A stretch of 64,000 bases of DNA, taken from NCBI RefSeq assembly GCF_013407595.1, contig NZ_JABEKX010000001.1, forward strand, positions 452,522 to 516,521, read 5' to 3'. This DNA comes from Lacticaseibacillus absianus. Lineage in GTDB: Bacteria > Bacillota > Bacilli > Lactobacillales > Lactobacillaceae. Shown in pieces: positions 44,376 to 54,796 of this stretch. The translations under genes and the position numbers were made by a program. Within the stretch, counting starts at the first letter, position 1; each line of letters begins with the position of its first letter. Below the pieces are notes generated by a model. It searched no databases. It saw only the letters and a list, made by a program, of their open reading frames with translations, and was not told the origin of the DNA.

Positions 44376-45698
44376 ATGGAAAAATACGATGTGATCGTGA
44401 TCGGTGCGGGTCCCGGCGGCTTGGCCGCAGCCTTTGCCCTCGCCCCCACGAAGCGGGTGCTGGTGGTCGAACGTGACCGGTGGGGCGGGACCTGCCCCAA
44501 TTACGGTTGCGACCCGAAGAAGATGCTCTACAGCGCGGTTCAAGCCAAGGAGCAGGCCGCCCGGATGACCAAGGCCGGGTTGGAGGGGGTGCCGGACATC
44601 AACTGGCCGCGCTTAATGGCGTTCAAGCGGCGCTACACGGACACCGTGCCGGAACGCACGTTGACGGGACTGGGCGAGGCCGGGATCACGACTGTGGCAG
44701 GTGAAGCGAAGTTCATCGATCCCCAGACGATTGCAGTCGGCGATGCGGTCTACCGCGGGGAGCAACTCGTCATTGCCACCGGCCTACAGCCGGCGCCGGG
44801 CCCGATGCTCGGCCATGCGTTGCTGGGGACAAGCCGTGATTTTTTGGCCATGGCGCAGCTGCCGCAGCGCTTGGCCTCCATCGGTGCGGGCTATGTCAGC
44901 TTAGAGCTCGCCAACATCGCGGCGAGCGCCGGCGCGACGGTTCACATCCTGAACCGCAGTGACCGGGCATTACGCGCGTTCCCGCCGGCGGTGGTGGGCA
45001 AGCTGCGCGACGCGATGGTGGCGAAGCGGATCATCTGGCACGATCAGGTGACCGTTGATGAAGTGCGGGCCGTGGCGACCGGGGTCCGACTACTGGGGGC
45101 GGGCCTGGATATCACCGTTGCGCGCGCGTTCACCGCAATGGGGCGGATCCCGGATCGGGCACTGCACCTGTCACGCGGCGAGATCGACGCGACGACTGGT
45201 GGGATCACCGTCGATGACCACTTGCGCACGACGAATCCGGCCGTGTATGCCGTCGGGGACATCGTTGCCAAGACCCAGCCGAAGTTGACCCCCGTCGCCA
45301 GCTTTGAGGGCCGGTACGTGGCTGCGCAGATCCTGGGCGACACGCGGCCGATCGCTTATCCCGCGATCCCGGTCGTGGTGTACGGCGCGACCGAGCTGGC
45401 CAAGGTTGGCGTCAGCCTGGAAGCCGCGCAGGCCGATCCGGCCCGCTACACGGTGACGACCAACGACGCGCGGACCTGGTATACCTACAACCGGATCCAG
45501 GCGACGGTGGCTGATCTGACGATGATCACCGACCGGACGACAGGCGCTGTGGTCGGGGCGGTGGTGCTGGCCGATACCGCAGAGGCGCTGATCAACCTAG
45601 TGACGGTGTTCATCAACCGCGGGGTCAGCGCCGCGCAGGCCAAGGCGCTGATCTGGGCGTATCCGAGCGCCGCGAGCGACCTGCCGTACCTATTCTGA
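44376..45698 (+). CDS. Pyridine nucleotide-disulfide oxidoreductase (class I)
   Basis: 440-residue FAD/NAD(P) flavoprotein. FAD-binding GAGPGGLAAA is near residue 10; the redox pair is in WGGTCPNYGCDPKK; the NAD(P)-binding SIGAGYVSLELANIA follows; the second FAD motif is VYAVGDI. The C-terminal dimerisation domain ends WAYPSAASDLPYLF and lacks the usual HPxxxE, so classical dihydrolipoamide dehydrogenase or glutathione reductase activity is not assured. ATG at 44376 has AGGAGG upstream. Confidence 0.85.
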   Translation: MEKYDVIVIGAGPGGLAAAFALAPTKRVLVVERDRWGGTCPNYGCDPKKMLYSAVQAKEQAARMTKAGLEGVPDINWPRLMAFKRRYTDTVPERTLTGLGEAGITTVAGEAKFIDPQTIAVGDAVYRGEQLVIATGLQPAPGPMLGHALLGTSRDFLAMAQLPQRLASIGAGYVSLELANIAASAGATVHILNRSDRALRAFPPAVVGKLRDAMVAKRIIWHDQVTVDEVRAVATGVRLLGAGLDITVARAFTAMGRIPDRALHLSRGEIDATTGGITVDDHLRTTNPAVYAVGDIVAKTQPKLTPVASFEGRYVAAQILGDTRPIAYPAIPVVVYGATELAKVGVSLEAAQADPARYTVTTNDARTWYTYNRIQATVADLTMITDRTTGAVVGAVVLADTAEALINLVTVFINRGVSAAQAKALIWAYPSAASDLPYLF

Positions 45699-45711
45699 GG
45701 GGGGTGAGCCC

Positions 45712-45945
45712 ATGGCCCAGATCGACCGGAAGACCGCGCGCCAGATCGCCGCAAAATACGCCAAGGCGCACCGTTACACGGACACACGCTTATTGACCGG
45801 ACTGCATCAGGGCGCGTTCCAAAACGCGAGCTATGTCTTCGAGCTGATCCGCCCGCACCGTGCGGCCGGCCAAGCGTGGCCGCTGTACCTCTACATCGAC
45901 ACCGAGACCGGTGCGACGATGACGCAGCAGGGGCCGTGGGTGTGA
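45712..45945 (+). CDS. Hypothetical protein, 77 residues
   Basis: Not recognised. Soluble; it looks like a small alpha/beta protein, with ARQIAAKYAKAHRYTD at the start and WPLYLYIDTETGATMTQQG near the end. GAGGGGGGTGAGCCC precedes the ATG, 13 bases after the oxidoreductase stop, so they share a transcript. Confidence 0.65.
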   Translation: MAQIDRKTARQIAAKYAKAHRYTDTRLLTGLHQGAFQNASYVFELIRPHRAAGQAWPLYLYIDTETGATMTQQGPWV

Positions 45946-45965
45946 CGCCCTTGACCGGATAGCCG

Positions 45966-45994
45966 TTGACAGTCGGCACGCGGTTCCTTAAGAT
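45966..45994 (+). promoter_or_regulatory. Promoter of trpS
   Basis: TTGACA (45966-45971), 17-bp spacer, TAAGAT (45989-45994), directly upstream of the T-box leader. Confidence 0.8.
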
Positions 45995-45999
45995 GAACG

Positions 46000-47259
<1,260 letters not shown>

Positions 47260-47280
47260 CCCTGGCGCCGACCGGGGATT

Positions 47281-47328
47281 GAACGGGGCTGGGGCGGCTA
47301 GCGAAACGCTGGCGCCCTAGCCCCGTTC
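47281..47328. terminator. Hairpin after trpS
   Basis: GAACGGGGCT (47281-47290) pairs with AGCCCCGTTC (47319-47328), with extra pairing inside. No T-run follows. Confidence 0.5.
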
Positions 47329-47376
47329 GTCGTGCCGACGCCTACGCCTCCGGACTGATGCTCACAGCGACAGTCA

Positions 47377-47385
47377 TGGTAAAAT
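47377..47385 (+). promoter_or_regulatory. Extended -10 element of lemA
   Basis: TGG-TAAAAT, 36 bases before the lemA ATG; no clear -35. Confidence 0.5.
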
Positions 47386-47421
47386 GGAGGGGTAGATGAC
47401 GCATAAAAGGAGTTAACGAAG

Positions 47422-48009
47422 ATGAAGCAAAAAAAATTGAGCCCGGTGGCCATCACCGGCATCGTGATCGGGGTCGTCGCGCTGTTCGTCGCGATCTTTG
47501 GCATCAGCACGTACAATTCGCTGGCCAAGCAGAACCAGACAGTCGAAGCGCAGTGGAGCCAGGTCGAAAACGTGATGCAGCGCCGGGCAGACCTAGTACC
47601 GAACTTGGTGAGCGCCGTCAAGGGCTCGATGGCCCACGAGACCAAAGTGTTCGGCAGCATCGCCAAGGCACGCGCGAACTATAACGGTGCCAGTGGTACG
47701 AAGGCCAAGGCGAACGCTGATGCCGAGTTGAATCAGAGCGTCGGCACACTGCTCAACGTGATCAGCGAGGATTACCCAGACCTCAAGAGTAACTCGGAAG
47801 TCAGCACGCTGATGACGCAGCTGGAAGGAAGCGAGAACCGCATCTCGGTCGAGCGCAAGCGGTATATCGAGGCGGTGCGCGATTACAACGCCAGCGTGGT
47901 GACGTTCCCGAAGAACCTCTTGGCCAACATGATGGGCTTGGGTCAAAAAGCCACCTTCAAGGCGGACCCGAGTGCCTATAAGGTCCCATCCGTCGACCTT
48001 GGCGAGTAG
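47422..48009 (+). CDS. lemA: LemA family protein
   Basis: 195 residues: one N-terminal membrane helix (about 8-28), then the LemA helical domain with SLAKQNQTVEAQWSQVENVM and QRRADLVPNLVSAVKG. Most is predicted outside the membrane. Function is not settled in the family; LemA and TPM-domain genes often travel together, as here (next start 12 bases on). Confidence 0.9.
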   Translation: MKQKKLSPVAITGIVIGVVALFVAIFGISTYNSLAKQNQTVEAQWSQVENVMQRRADLVPNLVSAVKGSMAHETKVFGSIAKARANYNGASGTKAKANADAELNQSVGTLLNVISEDYPDLKSNSEVSTLMTQLEGSENRISVERKRYIEAVRDYNASVVTFPKNLLANMMGLGQKATFKADPSAYKVPSVDLGE

Positions 48010-48021
48010 CGGGGTGAGGCG

Positions 48022-48912
48022 ATGAGAAAAGGTGCTTGGTGGTGGCTGTTGTTGCCGCTGGTCCTGATGGGTTGGTCCGCCACACCGGTCTCGGCGGCCA
48101 GTTTACCGAGTGCCCCCACGGCGCACTACTACTATGACGGACTAGACTTGCTCACCAGCCAGACTCGCGAGCGGATCGACGCCAAGAATCAGTATTATCA
48201 GACCACCAAGCCCCAACCGCAGATCGCCGTGGCGGTGGTCGACTCCACCGGTGGCGACGCGATCGGCGCCTACGCCCCTGACCTGTTCCAGAAGTGGGGC
48301 GTGGGAGCCAAGGGTGAAGATAACGGGGTCATGATTGTCTACGCCGACAACGATGGGGCGCACAACATGCGCATCGAGGTCGGCTACGGCCTTGAAGACG
48401 TGCTGACTGATGCCTTGGCGGGGCGGATCCTGCAGCAACACCTGGCAGACATCAAGGCCAAGGATCCCGCTCGGGTCGACCGGGCGATGCGGGCGGTGTT
48501 CAACGCCGTCGCAACGGTGATCGATCAGCGCTACAAGTTCCCGAAGGACTCAGGAACTGTCTCGGACGCGACGATGCGGCAGTACCAGCGTGACGACACG
48601 ACCGACCGCAGTCGCAATACAGGCGGCGGGATCCTGCGCCTGATCGTCGGCGGCTTCTTCGTGTTGATCATCGCCGTGCTCTTGATGGGCGGTGGTGGCG
48701 GACGCGGTGGCCGTGGGGGTCGGCGCGGCAGCGGCGACTGGTGGCTCTGGTGGCTGTTGGGCAGCCTGATGAGTAGCGGCCGGCGGCGCGGTCCATGGGG
48801 CGGCGGTGGCTTCGGTGGCGGTAATAATTCCGGCTTCGGCGGTGGCGGCGGCTTCGGCGGCGGCTCCAGCTGGGGCGGTGGCTCTAGCGGTGGCGGCGGG
48901 GCTGACGTCTGA
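48022..48912 (+). CDS. TPM-domain (YgcG family) membrane protein
   Basis: 296 residues: signal peptide to about residue 27, TPM domain about 30-180 (YYDGLDLLTSQTRERI, IAVAVVDSTGG, RIEVGYGLEDVLTD), one membrane helix about 205-225, and a Gly/Ser/Trp-rich tail ending in GGGGADV. TPM domains are phosphatase-like or photosystem-repair-related; the role in Firmicutes is unknown. It is coupled with lemA. Confidence 0.87.
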   Translation: MRKGAWWWLLLPLVLMGWSATPVSAASLPSAPTAHYYYDGLDLLTSQTRERIDAKNQYYQTTKPQPQIAVAVVDSTGGDAIGAYAPDLFQKWGVGAKGEDNGVMIVYADNDGAHNMRIEVGYGLEDVLTDALAGRILQQHLADIKAKDPARVDRAMRAVFNAVATVIDQRYKFPKDSGTVSDATMRQYQRDDTTDRSRNTGGGILRLIVGGFFVLIIAVLLMGGGGGRGGRGGRRGSGDWWLWWLLGSLMSSGRRRGPWGGGGFGGGNNSGFGGGGGFGGGSSWGGGSSGGGGADV

Positions 48913-49012
48913 TCTGAATACGATGGATCGAGGAACCGGCGGGACAGCGATGTGCCGCCGGTTTTTACGGTTTGATGACACCAGCCAAATAAATCACTTT
49001 GGGTCTCGCCGC

Positions 49013-49041
49013 TTGTCAACAAGTGTGATAAGGTGTATCGA
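49013..49041 (+). promoter_or_regulatory. Possible promoter of the MATE gene
   Basis: TTGTCA (49013-49018), 17-bp spacer, TATCGA (49036-49041). Confidence 0.4.
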
Positions 49042-49109
49042 GATTGTAAATTTTGGGGTCTGCCCGGCTGATTGGTATGGGTCGGCCACGTCGCCAAGGA
49101 GGACTCGTA

Positions 49110-50483
49110 TTGCGCACGTTGACGAAGGGGAATCCCCTCAAGCTGGTTTTTTTCTTCACGATCCCGTTGTTGATCGGGAACGTGTTCCAGCAGTTGTACA
49201 GCTTCATGGATGCCCTGATCGTCGGCCGCACGATCGGTAAGGACGCGTTGGCGGCGGTCGGGGCGACCGGGAGTCTCAACTTCCTGATCATCGGCTTCGC
49301 CCAGGGGCTGACGGCGGGGCTATCGGTCCTGACCGCGCAGGCTTACGGGGCACGCGACGCCAAGAAGGTCCGACGTAGCTTCGGGGCGAGTATCTGGATC
49401 AGCCTTGGCGTGGTCTTGATCCTGACGGTGGTGGCGGTGAGCCTGACGCGCCCAATGCTAGAGCTGATGCAGACGCCATCAGAGATCCTCGATGATTCCG
49501 TCGCCTTCATCCGGGTCATCTTCATGGGCATCTTCGCCTCGATGGCCTTCAACCTGCTGTCGAACATGATGCGCGCACTTGGGGATTCGCGCACGCCGCT
49601 GTTCTTCTTGATCATCGCCACGCTGATCAACATCGCGCTGGAGTTCACGTTCATCCTCGGCTTCCACTGGGGCGTGGCCGGCGCTGGTTGGGCGACGGTG
49701 ACTGCACAGGTGATCTCGGCGCTGCTCTGCTGGCTGTACATCCGGCGGAAGATCCCGATGCTGAACATCCGGCGAGAAGACCTTGCGTTCGACTGGGCGA
49801 ACATCCGGCACCACATCGTTGTCGGGATGCCGATGGGCTTCTCGATGTCCATCATCGCGATCGGCTCGGTCATCTTACAGGTGATGCTGAACACGCTGGG
49901 GACCGATGCGGTCGCGGCCTACACGGCAGCTGGGCGGATCGATCAGCTCGCGACGCTACCCGCCTCGTCCTTCGGGGTCGCGATGGCGACCTACGCGGCG
50001 CAGAATCTCGGCGCCCGCGAGTACGGCCGCATTCGCCAAGGCGTGCACCAGACGCTGCTGATGAACGTCGGGATCTCCGCGGCGTTGGGGGTGTTGATCA
50101 TCGCGTTCGGGCGGCCATTAGTCAACCTGTTCCTCGGCCCGAACCAGCCGGCGGTCACCGCGCTGGCGCAGACGTATTTTCACTATAATGCCAGCATGTA
50201 CTGGCTGTTAGCGATCCTGTTCACGATGCGCAACCTCTTGCAGGGGCTGGGCCACACACTCGTGCCGACAGTCGCAGGGTTCTTCGAACTAGGGATGCGC
50301 GCGTTCGCTGGGATCGTCTTGGTCACGCAGTTCGGGTTTGCGGGGGCCTCGATGGCGAACCCGCTGGCCTGGGCCGGTTCAGTCTTCGTTCTGGTCAACA
50401 TGTACATCCGGACGATGCGTAAGATCCGGCAGAAGGAAGACGCGCAACGCAACGGTGAGGAACTTGGGGGCCCCGGCGTATGA
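49110..50483 (+). CDS. MATE-family efflux transporter
   Basis: 457-residue membrane protein with about twelve helices in two repeats. FTIPLLIGNVFQQLYSFMDA and TIGKDALAAVGATGSL at the N-terminus are typical of Na+ or H+ coupled MATE (DinF/NorM) exporters. The TTG at 49110 is seven bases after AAGGAGG; longer starts lack a site. Its stop overlaps the lepB start by four bases. Confidence 0.9.
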   Translation: MRTLTKGNPLKLVFFFTIPLLIGNVFQQLYSFMDALIVGRTIGKDALAAVGATGSLNFLIIGFAQGLTAGLSVLTAQAYGARDAKKVRRSFGASIWISLGVVLILTVVAVSLTRPMLELMQTPSEILDDSVAFIRVIFMGIFASMAFNLLSNMMRALGDSRTPLFFLIIATLINIALEFTFILGFHWGVAGAGWATVTAQVISALLCWLYIRRKIPMLNIRREDLAFDWANIRHHIVVGMPMGFSMSIIAIGSVILQVMLNTLGTDAVAAYTAAGRIDQLATLPASSFGVAMATYAAQNLGAREYGRIRQGVHQTLLMNVGISAALGVLIIAFGRPLVNLFLGPNQPAVTALAQTYFHYNASMYWLLAILFTMRNLLQGLGHTLVPTVAGFFELGMRAFAGIVLVTQFGFAGASMANPLAWAGSVFVLVNMYIRTMRKIRQKEDAQRNGEELGGPGV

Positions 50484-51091
50484 CCGGCCGCAAGCAGTGG
50501 CAGCAGCTGCGCCAGCTCTTGGCGCTGATGGGGACTGTGGTCCTCGTGATCGGTGTGATCTTCGGCGTGCGCGTGGTCCTGGGGTTGTTTCTTGAAAACA
50601 ACAGTATCTCGGGTAACTCGATGGCGCCGACGCTCGAACCCGGGGAACGGATCGTCTCCCGGCGAGACCAGCCGGTCCACCGCAACGATATCGTCATCCT
50701 CGATAGTCCGGACGGCACGGATCACCTCTACATCAAACGAGTGATCGGCATGCCGGGGGATACCGTCGCGGTCCGCAACGAGCAACTCTACCTCAACGGG
50801 CGCAAGACGGCCCAGCCGTACCTCAAGCGGGCATTCATGGCGGATGCGGTTCGGCTGTGGGCGCGGCGCAACAAGCGCACGGCGGAAGGCGGGCAGTTCA
50901 CCGATGACTTCGACCTGACCACGCTCAAGGCGACCGCGACGCTTCGAGTGCCAAAGGGCGAATACTTCGTGATGGGCGATAACCGGCGGGTCTCCTATGA
51001 CAGTCGGAACTTCGGCTTCGTGAAGGCCAGCGCGATCCAGGCCACGGTCGTCTGGCGCTACTGGCCGCTGGATCAGATGAAGACGTTTTGA
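50480..51091 (+). CDS. lepB: Signal peptidase I
   Basis: 203 residues with one N-terminal membrane anchor (about 14-38). Catalytic Ser47 lies in SGNSMAPTL and the general-base Lys86 in LYIKRVIGMPGD; the conserved MGDNRRVSYDSRNFG follows. It removes signal peptides from secreted proteins outside the membrane, such as the pilins and WxL proteins here. ATGA overlap with the MATE gene indicates coupling. Confidence 0.93.
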   Translation: MTGRKQWQQLRQLLALMGTVVLVIGVIFGVRVVLGLFLENNSISGNSMAPTLEPGERIVSRRDQPVHRNDIVILDSPDGTDHLYIKRVIGMPGDTVAVRNEQLYLNGRKTAQPYLKRAFMADAVRLWARRNKRTAEGGQFTDDFDLTTLKATATLRVPKGEYFVMGDNRRVSYDSRNFGFVKASAIQATVVWRYWPLDQMKTF

Positions 51092-51124
51092 GCGGTGCCG
51101 GGGTGAACTCGGGCCGCTTTTTTG
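51090..51124 (+). terminator. Probable terminator of the MATE-lepB operon
   Basis: AGCGG and CCGCT with inner pairing GCCGGG/CGGGCC-like bases, followed by T residues. A further CCCCCACCG/CGGTGGGGG hairpin (51154-51182) lies in the rest of 51092-51385, which has no gene. Confidence 0.55.
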
Positions 51125-51347
51125 GATCTGACGCGCGGGGCGACTCAAAAACCCCCACCGCAGCTGGCAACAACGGTGGGGGCGCGGTCCGCTCCCGAGG
51201 GGCGGATCTGAGTAAGAGATTGAAGAAAAGTGGTTGGGTAAGAAGCAAGCAGTGCTTGTTTCTATGCAGTTCACTATACGGGGCAAATGTGACGATTGTT
51301 TGCCCAAAGCGCGAGAACTTTTGGTTCACCCCGGCAATGATCGGGTA

Positions 51348-51356
51348 TGGTATGCT
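51348..51356 (+). promoter_or_regulatory. Extended -10 element
   Basis: TGG-TATGCT 29 bases before the HAD start. Confidence 0.45.
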
Positions 51357-51385
51357 ATCGGTATTCCAAGAAATGAGGCCCAGTA

Positions 51386-52213
51386 ATGTACAAAATGATC
51401 GTCAGTGACCTAGATGAAAGCTTGCTGCGAACGGATGGCAGTGTGTCGCCGCGCGACATCGCGACCATCCACCGACTCAAGCAAGAAGGCGTGAAGTTCG
51501 TGCCCAACACCGGGCGTGGGTTCGCCTCGGTGCAACCGCTATTGCAGGCACTGGGGACGGCCGGGGAGGCTGGACAGTACGTGATCTCGTATAACGGTGG
51601 TGCGATCGTCGACAACGCCCACAACGAGATCCTGATCGCCCACGCCTTGCCGTTCGAGGTCGCCGACCAGATCTACCGCATGGCGATGGCCAGCGGGCAG
51701 TTCTGCGCGCATGTCTACACCTTCCACCATGTCTACATCGCCAATCCGAACCCGGACGAGCTGGCGTACATGGCCAACCGAGGGGTCGCGTACGAGCCGT
51801 TGACGGCCGGTGACTTGAGCAGCCTGGTCGGGCGGCCGATTGCCAAGGTCATCTTCCAGAACCTTGACCTCGCGGTGCGACGCACCTTGCGCGAGCAGGT
51901 CGAGGCCACGATCGAGACCCCACTGAACGTGACGTACTCGTCGAACCGTTACGTGGAGTTCAATCCGGCGACGGTCGACAAGGGGGATGCGGCGATCGCG
52001 CTGGGCGAGCGGATCGGGATCGCACCCGAGGAGATCATCGCGCTTGGCGATAACGCCAACGACCTGAGCATGCTGACCAAGGTCGGCCTCGGCGTCTCGG
52101 TCGCCAACGGGATCCCTGCCGTGAAGGCCGCCGCGGGGCTGGTCTTACCTGTGACGAACGACGAAGACCCGGTCACGGCCCTCTATGCGGCCGTGTTTGG
52201 ACCAACTGAATAG
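51386..52213 (+). CDS. Cof-type HAD-IIB phosphatase
   Basis: 275 residues. Motif I is SDLDESLLRTD (Glu in place of the usual Gly of DxDGT), motif II the Thr of NTGRGF, and motif IV LGDNANDLSML; VDKGDAAIAL gives the lysine. Third Cof-type member in the window. The ribosome site (GAGG) is modest. Substrate unknown. The variant DLDES motif keeps both catalytic aspartates. Confidence 0.85.
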   Translation: MYKMIVSDLDESLLRTDGSVSPRDIATIHRLKQEGVKFVPNTGRGFASVQPLLQALGTAGEAGQYVISYNGGAIVDNAHNEILIAHALPFEVADQIYRMAMASGQFCAHVYTFHHVYIANPNPDELAYMANRGVAYEPLTAGDLSSLVGRPIAKVIFQNLDLAVRRTLREQVEATIETPLNVTYSSNRYVEFNPATVDKGDAAIALGERIGIAPEEIIALGDNANDLSMLTKVGLGVSVANGIPAVKAAAGLVLPVTNDEDPVTALYAAVFGPTE

Positions 52214-52227
52214 GGCCGATCTGTTAG

Positions 52228-52266
52228 TGGCGCGTTCACGGCTCACCTGTGGACGCGCCACTTTTT
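52228..52266 (+). terminator. Rho-independent terminator
   Basis: AGTGGCGCGT pairs with the ACGCGCCACT region and is followed by TTTTT. The remaining 52267-52569 holds no gene; it contains AT-rich stretches such as GGAATTTTTTTAGC and GCCGGTGTACCGGC. Confidence 0.75.
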
Positions 52267-52569
52267 GCGTGCAGCTGTACTACATCGTGTACTAGTTCAC
52301 AACCGCAGGGGAGACGAGGAGCCGCGCGCAAACTCATTGAATTCTTAGAAAAATCGGCAATTTTGTCGATTTTCGGAATTTTTTTAGCCGGTGTACCGGC
52401 CGGCTAGCACAGGGGATACCACAGGGGCTAGGCCTGCTTCAAAAGCGGGTCAAAACCCCGAGAGCCACCGTCGCTAGTGAAAGTAAGAAAATGAAAGCGT
52501 GCCAACCAATTTCACTAGGCCAATCCGGTAAGCGGCTACAAATGCCGGTAAATCAACAGATTGGTTCGG

Positions 52570-52598
52570 TTGACATCGTTTTGACAAGCGGTTACACT
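52570..52598 (+). promoter_or_regulatory. Promoter of the GntR gene
   Basis: TTGACA (52570-52575), 17-bp spacer, TACACT (52593-52598). A second TTGACA sits at 52581. Confidence 0.75.
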
Positions 52599-52606
52599 GT
52601 CGGTGG

Positions 52607-52616
52607 TTGGTACCAA
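52607..52616. promoter_or_regulatory. Candidate GntR (AgaR-type) operator
   Basis: TTGGTACCAA, a perfect palindrome just after the predicted transcription start; a close copy (GCGGTACCAA) is at 54804-54813 before the PTS genes. Confidence 0.55.
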
Positions 52617-52631
52617 TTAGGAGGCGCGCGT

Positions 52632-53366
52632 ATGGCAATTGAAGATCAGCCACTGCATGATCGCCTGGTCGACTTGCTTCGCGAGCAGATCAGGTCCAGC
52701 ATGGCCCCGCACAGCAAATTACCATCGGAACGCGCACTGGCTGAGCGTTACGGCGTCAGTCGCAACACGGTCCGAGCGGCGCTGTCGAAGCTGGAGATGA
52801 CCGGCGTGATCTACCGCAGCCGCGGGCGCGGGACCTTCGTGGCCAACCCGGTGGCCGAGCCGACTGACCTCGCGGAGACGTATAGCTTCTCCGAGCAGAT
52901 GTCCGATCAAGGTCGGACGCCTGAGAGCCAGGTGCTCTACCTACAGGAGTTCCCGGCAAACGACTACATCGTCACGCACCTGCACGTACCACTGGGGACT
53001 CCGACCTATAAGCTCAAGCGCTTGCGCTGTGCGGACGGGATCCCGCTGATGGTCGAGCGAACGTTCCTGCCGGCGGATCGCTTTCCGAAGCTTTCTGCCA
53101 AGGATATTGAGCGTGACGGGTTGTACCAAGTGATGCGGACCAAGTACGGTTGCGCGGTCTCCGATGCAATCGAAGCCTTCTTCGCCAGTCTGACCGGCGC
53201 GCACGACGCGAAGCTGCTCAAGGTGCCTAACGGTTCCCCGAGCCTGAGCGTTCAGCGCACGACCACGGCGACGAACGGCGAGATCGTCGAGTTCACGCTC
53301 AGCATCACCCGGGCTGACCAGTTCGTCTATCGTTACCACCACAGTCAAAAAGGGACGACCACCTGA
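52632..53366 (+). CDS. GntR/HutC-family regulator (UTRA domain)
   Basis: 244 residues: winged helix in the first 75 (KLPSERALAERYGVSRNTVRAALSKLE, then GRGTFVA), and a UTRA ligand domain (YKLKRLRCADGIPLMVERTFLP). The family senses sugar phosphates; adjacent amino-sugar genes suggest GalNAc or GlcNAc metabolites. ATG at 52632 follows AGGAGG. Likely autoregulated through TTGGTACCAA. Confidence 0.88.
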   Translation: MAIEDQPLHDRLVDLLREQIRSSMAPHSKLPSERALAERYGVSRNTVRAALSKLEMTGVIYRSRGRGTFVANPVAEPTDLAETYSFSEQMSDQGRTPESQVLYLQEFPANDYIVTHLHVPLGTPTYKLKRLRCADGIPLMVERTFLPADRFPKLSAKDIERDGLYQVMRTKYGCAVSDAIEAFFASLTGAHDAKLLKVPNGSPSLSVQRTTTATNGEIVEFTLSITRADQFVYRYHHSQKGTTT

Positions 53367-53496
53367 GGCCATCGACCAAAACTTGGCGTCCTGGCAGCTA
53401 ACCTGCCAAGATCGCTCGCATCTGCCCCGCCGACCCGTTATGGTAGGGGACAGAGGCCTGCGAGCATTATCGGAATCGATTCGAGGAGGAATCAAC

Positions 53497-54672
53497 GTGT
53501 TTGAGAAATCAGTAGAAGAACTCACTAAGATGGGCGCTCAGATCACGACCCAGGAGATCAAGCAGCAGCCGGAACTCTGGCAAGAAGCGTTCACGACTTA
53601 CACCGCCAAGAAGGCAGACATCGACGCATTCTTGGCCCGCGTGATCGCGGACGCCAACGGCCAGGTGGTCCGGGTGATCTTCACCGGCGCTGGCACCAGC
53701 GCCTACACCGGTGACACGGTCACCCCGTACTTGCAAAAGCACGGTGACCGCGCACACTTCCGCTTCGAATCCATCGCGACGACAGACATTGTCTCTGCGC
53801 CGTACGACTACCTCGAGGCAGAGACCCCGACCGTGCTCGTCTCCTTCGCCCGCTCAGGGAACTCGCCAGAGTCTGTGAAGACCGTTGAGCTGGCCGAACA
53901 GGTCATCAAGCACCTGCACCAGATCACGATCACCTGTGCGCCGGACGGCAAGCTCGCGCTCAAGGCACAAGGCGAAGCCGACAACCTGCTGCTGATGCAG
54001 CCGGCCGGGTCCAACGATAAGGGCTTTGCGATGACCGGCAGCTTCTCCTGCATGGCGCTGACGGCGATGCTGACCTTCGACCAGACGGATGAAGCCAAGA
54101 AGGCGGATTACCTGAAGACGATCGTCAACATGGGCCACGAGGTGATCAGCCGCGAAGCCGAGATCCAAGACCTGGTCAATGAAGACTTCGATCGAATCAC
54201 CTACCTGGGCTCCGGCTCACTGGGTGGGCTGACCCGCGAGGCTCAGCTCAAGGTGCTTGAGCTGACCGCGGGCAAGCTTGCGACGATCTTTGACACCTCG
54301 ATGGGCTTCCGTCACGGTCCGAAGTCCTTCGTCAACGACCGCACACTGGTCTTCGACTTCCTGTCGAACGACGCGTACACGCGCCAGTACGATGTGGACG
54401 TGATGGAAGAGATCAACGGCGATCATATCGCCAAGCGGATCGTTGCGATCGGCACTAGCCAGGCCAACGACTTCTCTGGTGAGAACTTCCTGTTCGCCGC
54501 TGGCGATCAGGCCCTGCCCGAAGGCTACCAGGCGCTGCCTGACGTGATGTTCGCCCAGACCCTGGCGTTGCTCGCCTCGATCAAGGTCAACAACCTGCCA
54601 GACACACCGAGCCCGACCGGGACCGTCAACCGTGTGGTCAAAGGGGTCATCCTGCACGACTACCAAGGCTGA
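53497..54672 (+). CDS. agaS: AgaS-type SIS sugar isomerase/deaminase
   Basis: 391 residues with tandem SIS domains: FTGAGTSAYTGD, SFARSGNSPES, and YLGSGSLGGLTREAQLKVLELTAG in the second, then GFRHGPKSFV. This is the AgaS family, galactosamine-6-phosphate deaminase/isomerase yielding tagatose-6-phosphate. Length is normal (about 385-390). GTG at 53497 follows AGGAGGA. It is upstream of the PTS genes, from which an IS30 now separates it. Confidence 0.85.
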   Translation: MFEKSVEELTKMGAQITTQEIKQQPELWQEAFTTYTAKKADIDAFLARVIADANGQVVRVIFTGAGTSAYTGDTVTPYLQKHGDRAHFRFESIATTDIVSAPYDYLEAETPTVLVSFARSGNSPESVKTVELAEQVIKHLHQITITCAPDGKLALKAQGEADNLLLMQPAGSNDKGFAMTGSFSCMALTAMLTFDQTDEAKKADYLKTIVNMGHEVISREAEIQDLVNEDFDRITYLGSGSLGGLTREAQLKVLELTAGKLATIFDTSMGFRHGPKSFVNDRTLVFDFLSNDAYTRQYDVDVMEEINGDHIAKRIVAIGTSQANDFSGENFLFAAGDQALPEGYQALPDVMFAQTLALLASIKVNNLPDTPSPTGTVNRVVKGVILHDYQG

Positions 54673-54679
54673 TGTGAGC

Positions 54680-54745
54680 GGCGCCGCCGCTTTCCAGATG
54701 AGCACACTTCCGCTGAAGCGTGCTGTTTTGGGGGGCGGCGGCGCC
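54680..54745 (+). terminator. Large GC-rich hairpin after agaS
   Basis: GGCGCCGCCGC (54680-54690) pairs with 54735-54745; an inner AGCAC/GTGCT hairpin is followed by GTTTTGG. It may end or weaken transcription from agaS. Confidence 0.5.
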
Positions 54746-54796
54746 ACCCAGCGAGTCGTCGCCACTGGGGCTACGGCTAATTGTAAGCAGTCACAT

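Noticed and set aside
48690-48912. Gly-codon repeats that look like a tandem or CRISPR-like array
   Set aside because: They encode the Gly-rich tail of the TPM protein; no spacer structure. No CRISPR array was seen anywhere in the window.
51154-51182. CCCCCACCG/CGGTGGGGG hairpin as a minus-strand terminator
   Set aside because: No minus-strand gene lies upstream of it; it is noted only as structure in the lepB 3' region.
50183-51307. Minus-strand frame of 374 codons across the MATE end and lepB
   Set aside because: Both plus-strand genes are clear; the frame has no recognisable domain.
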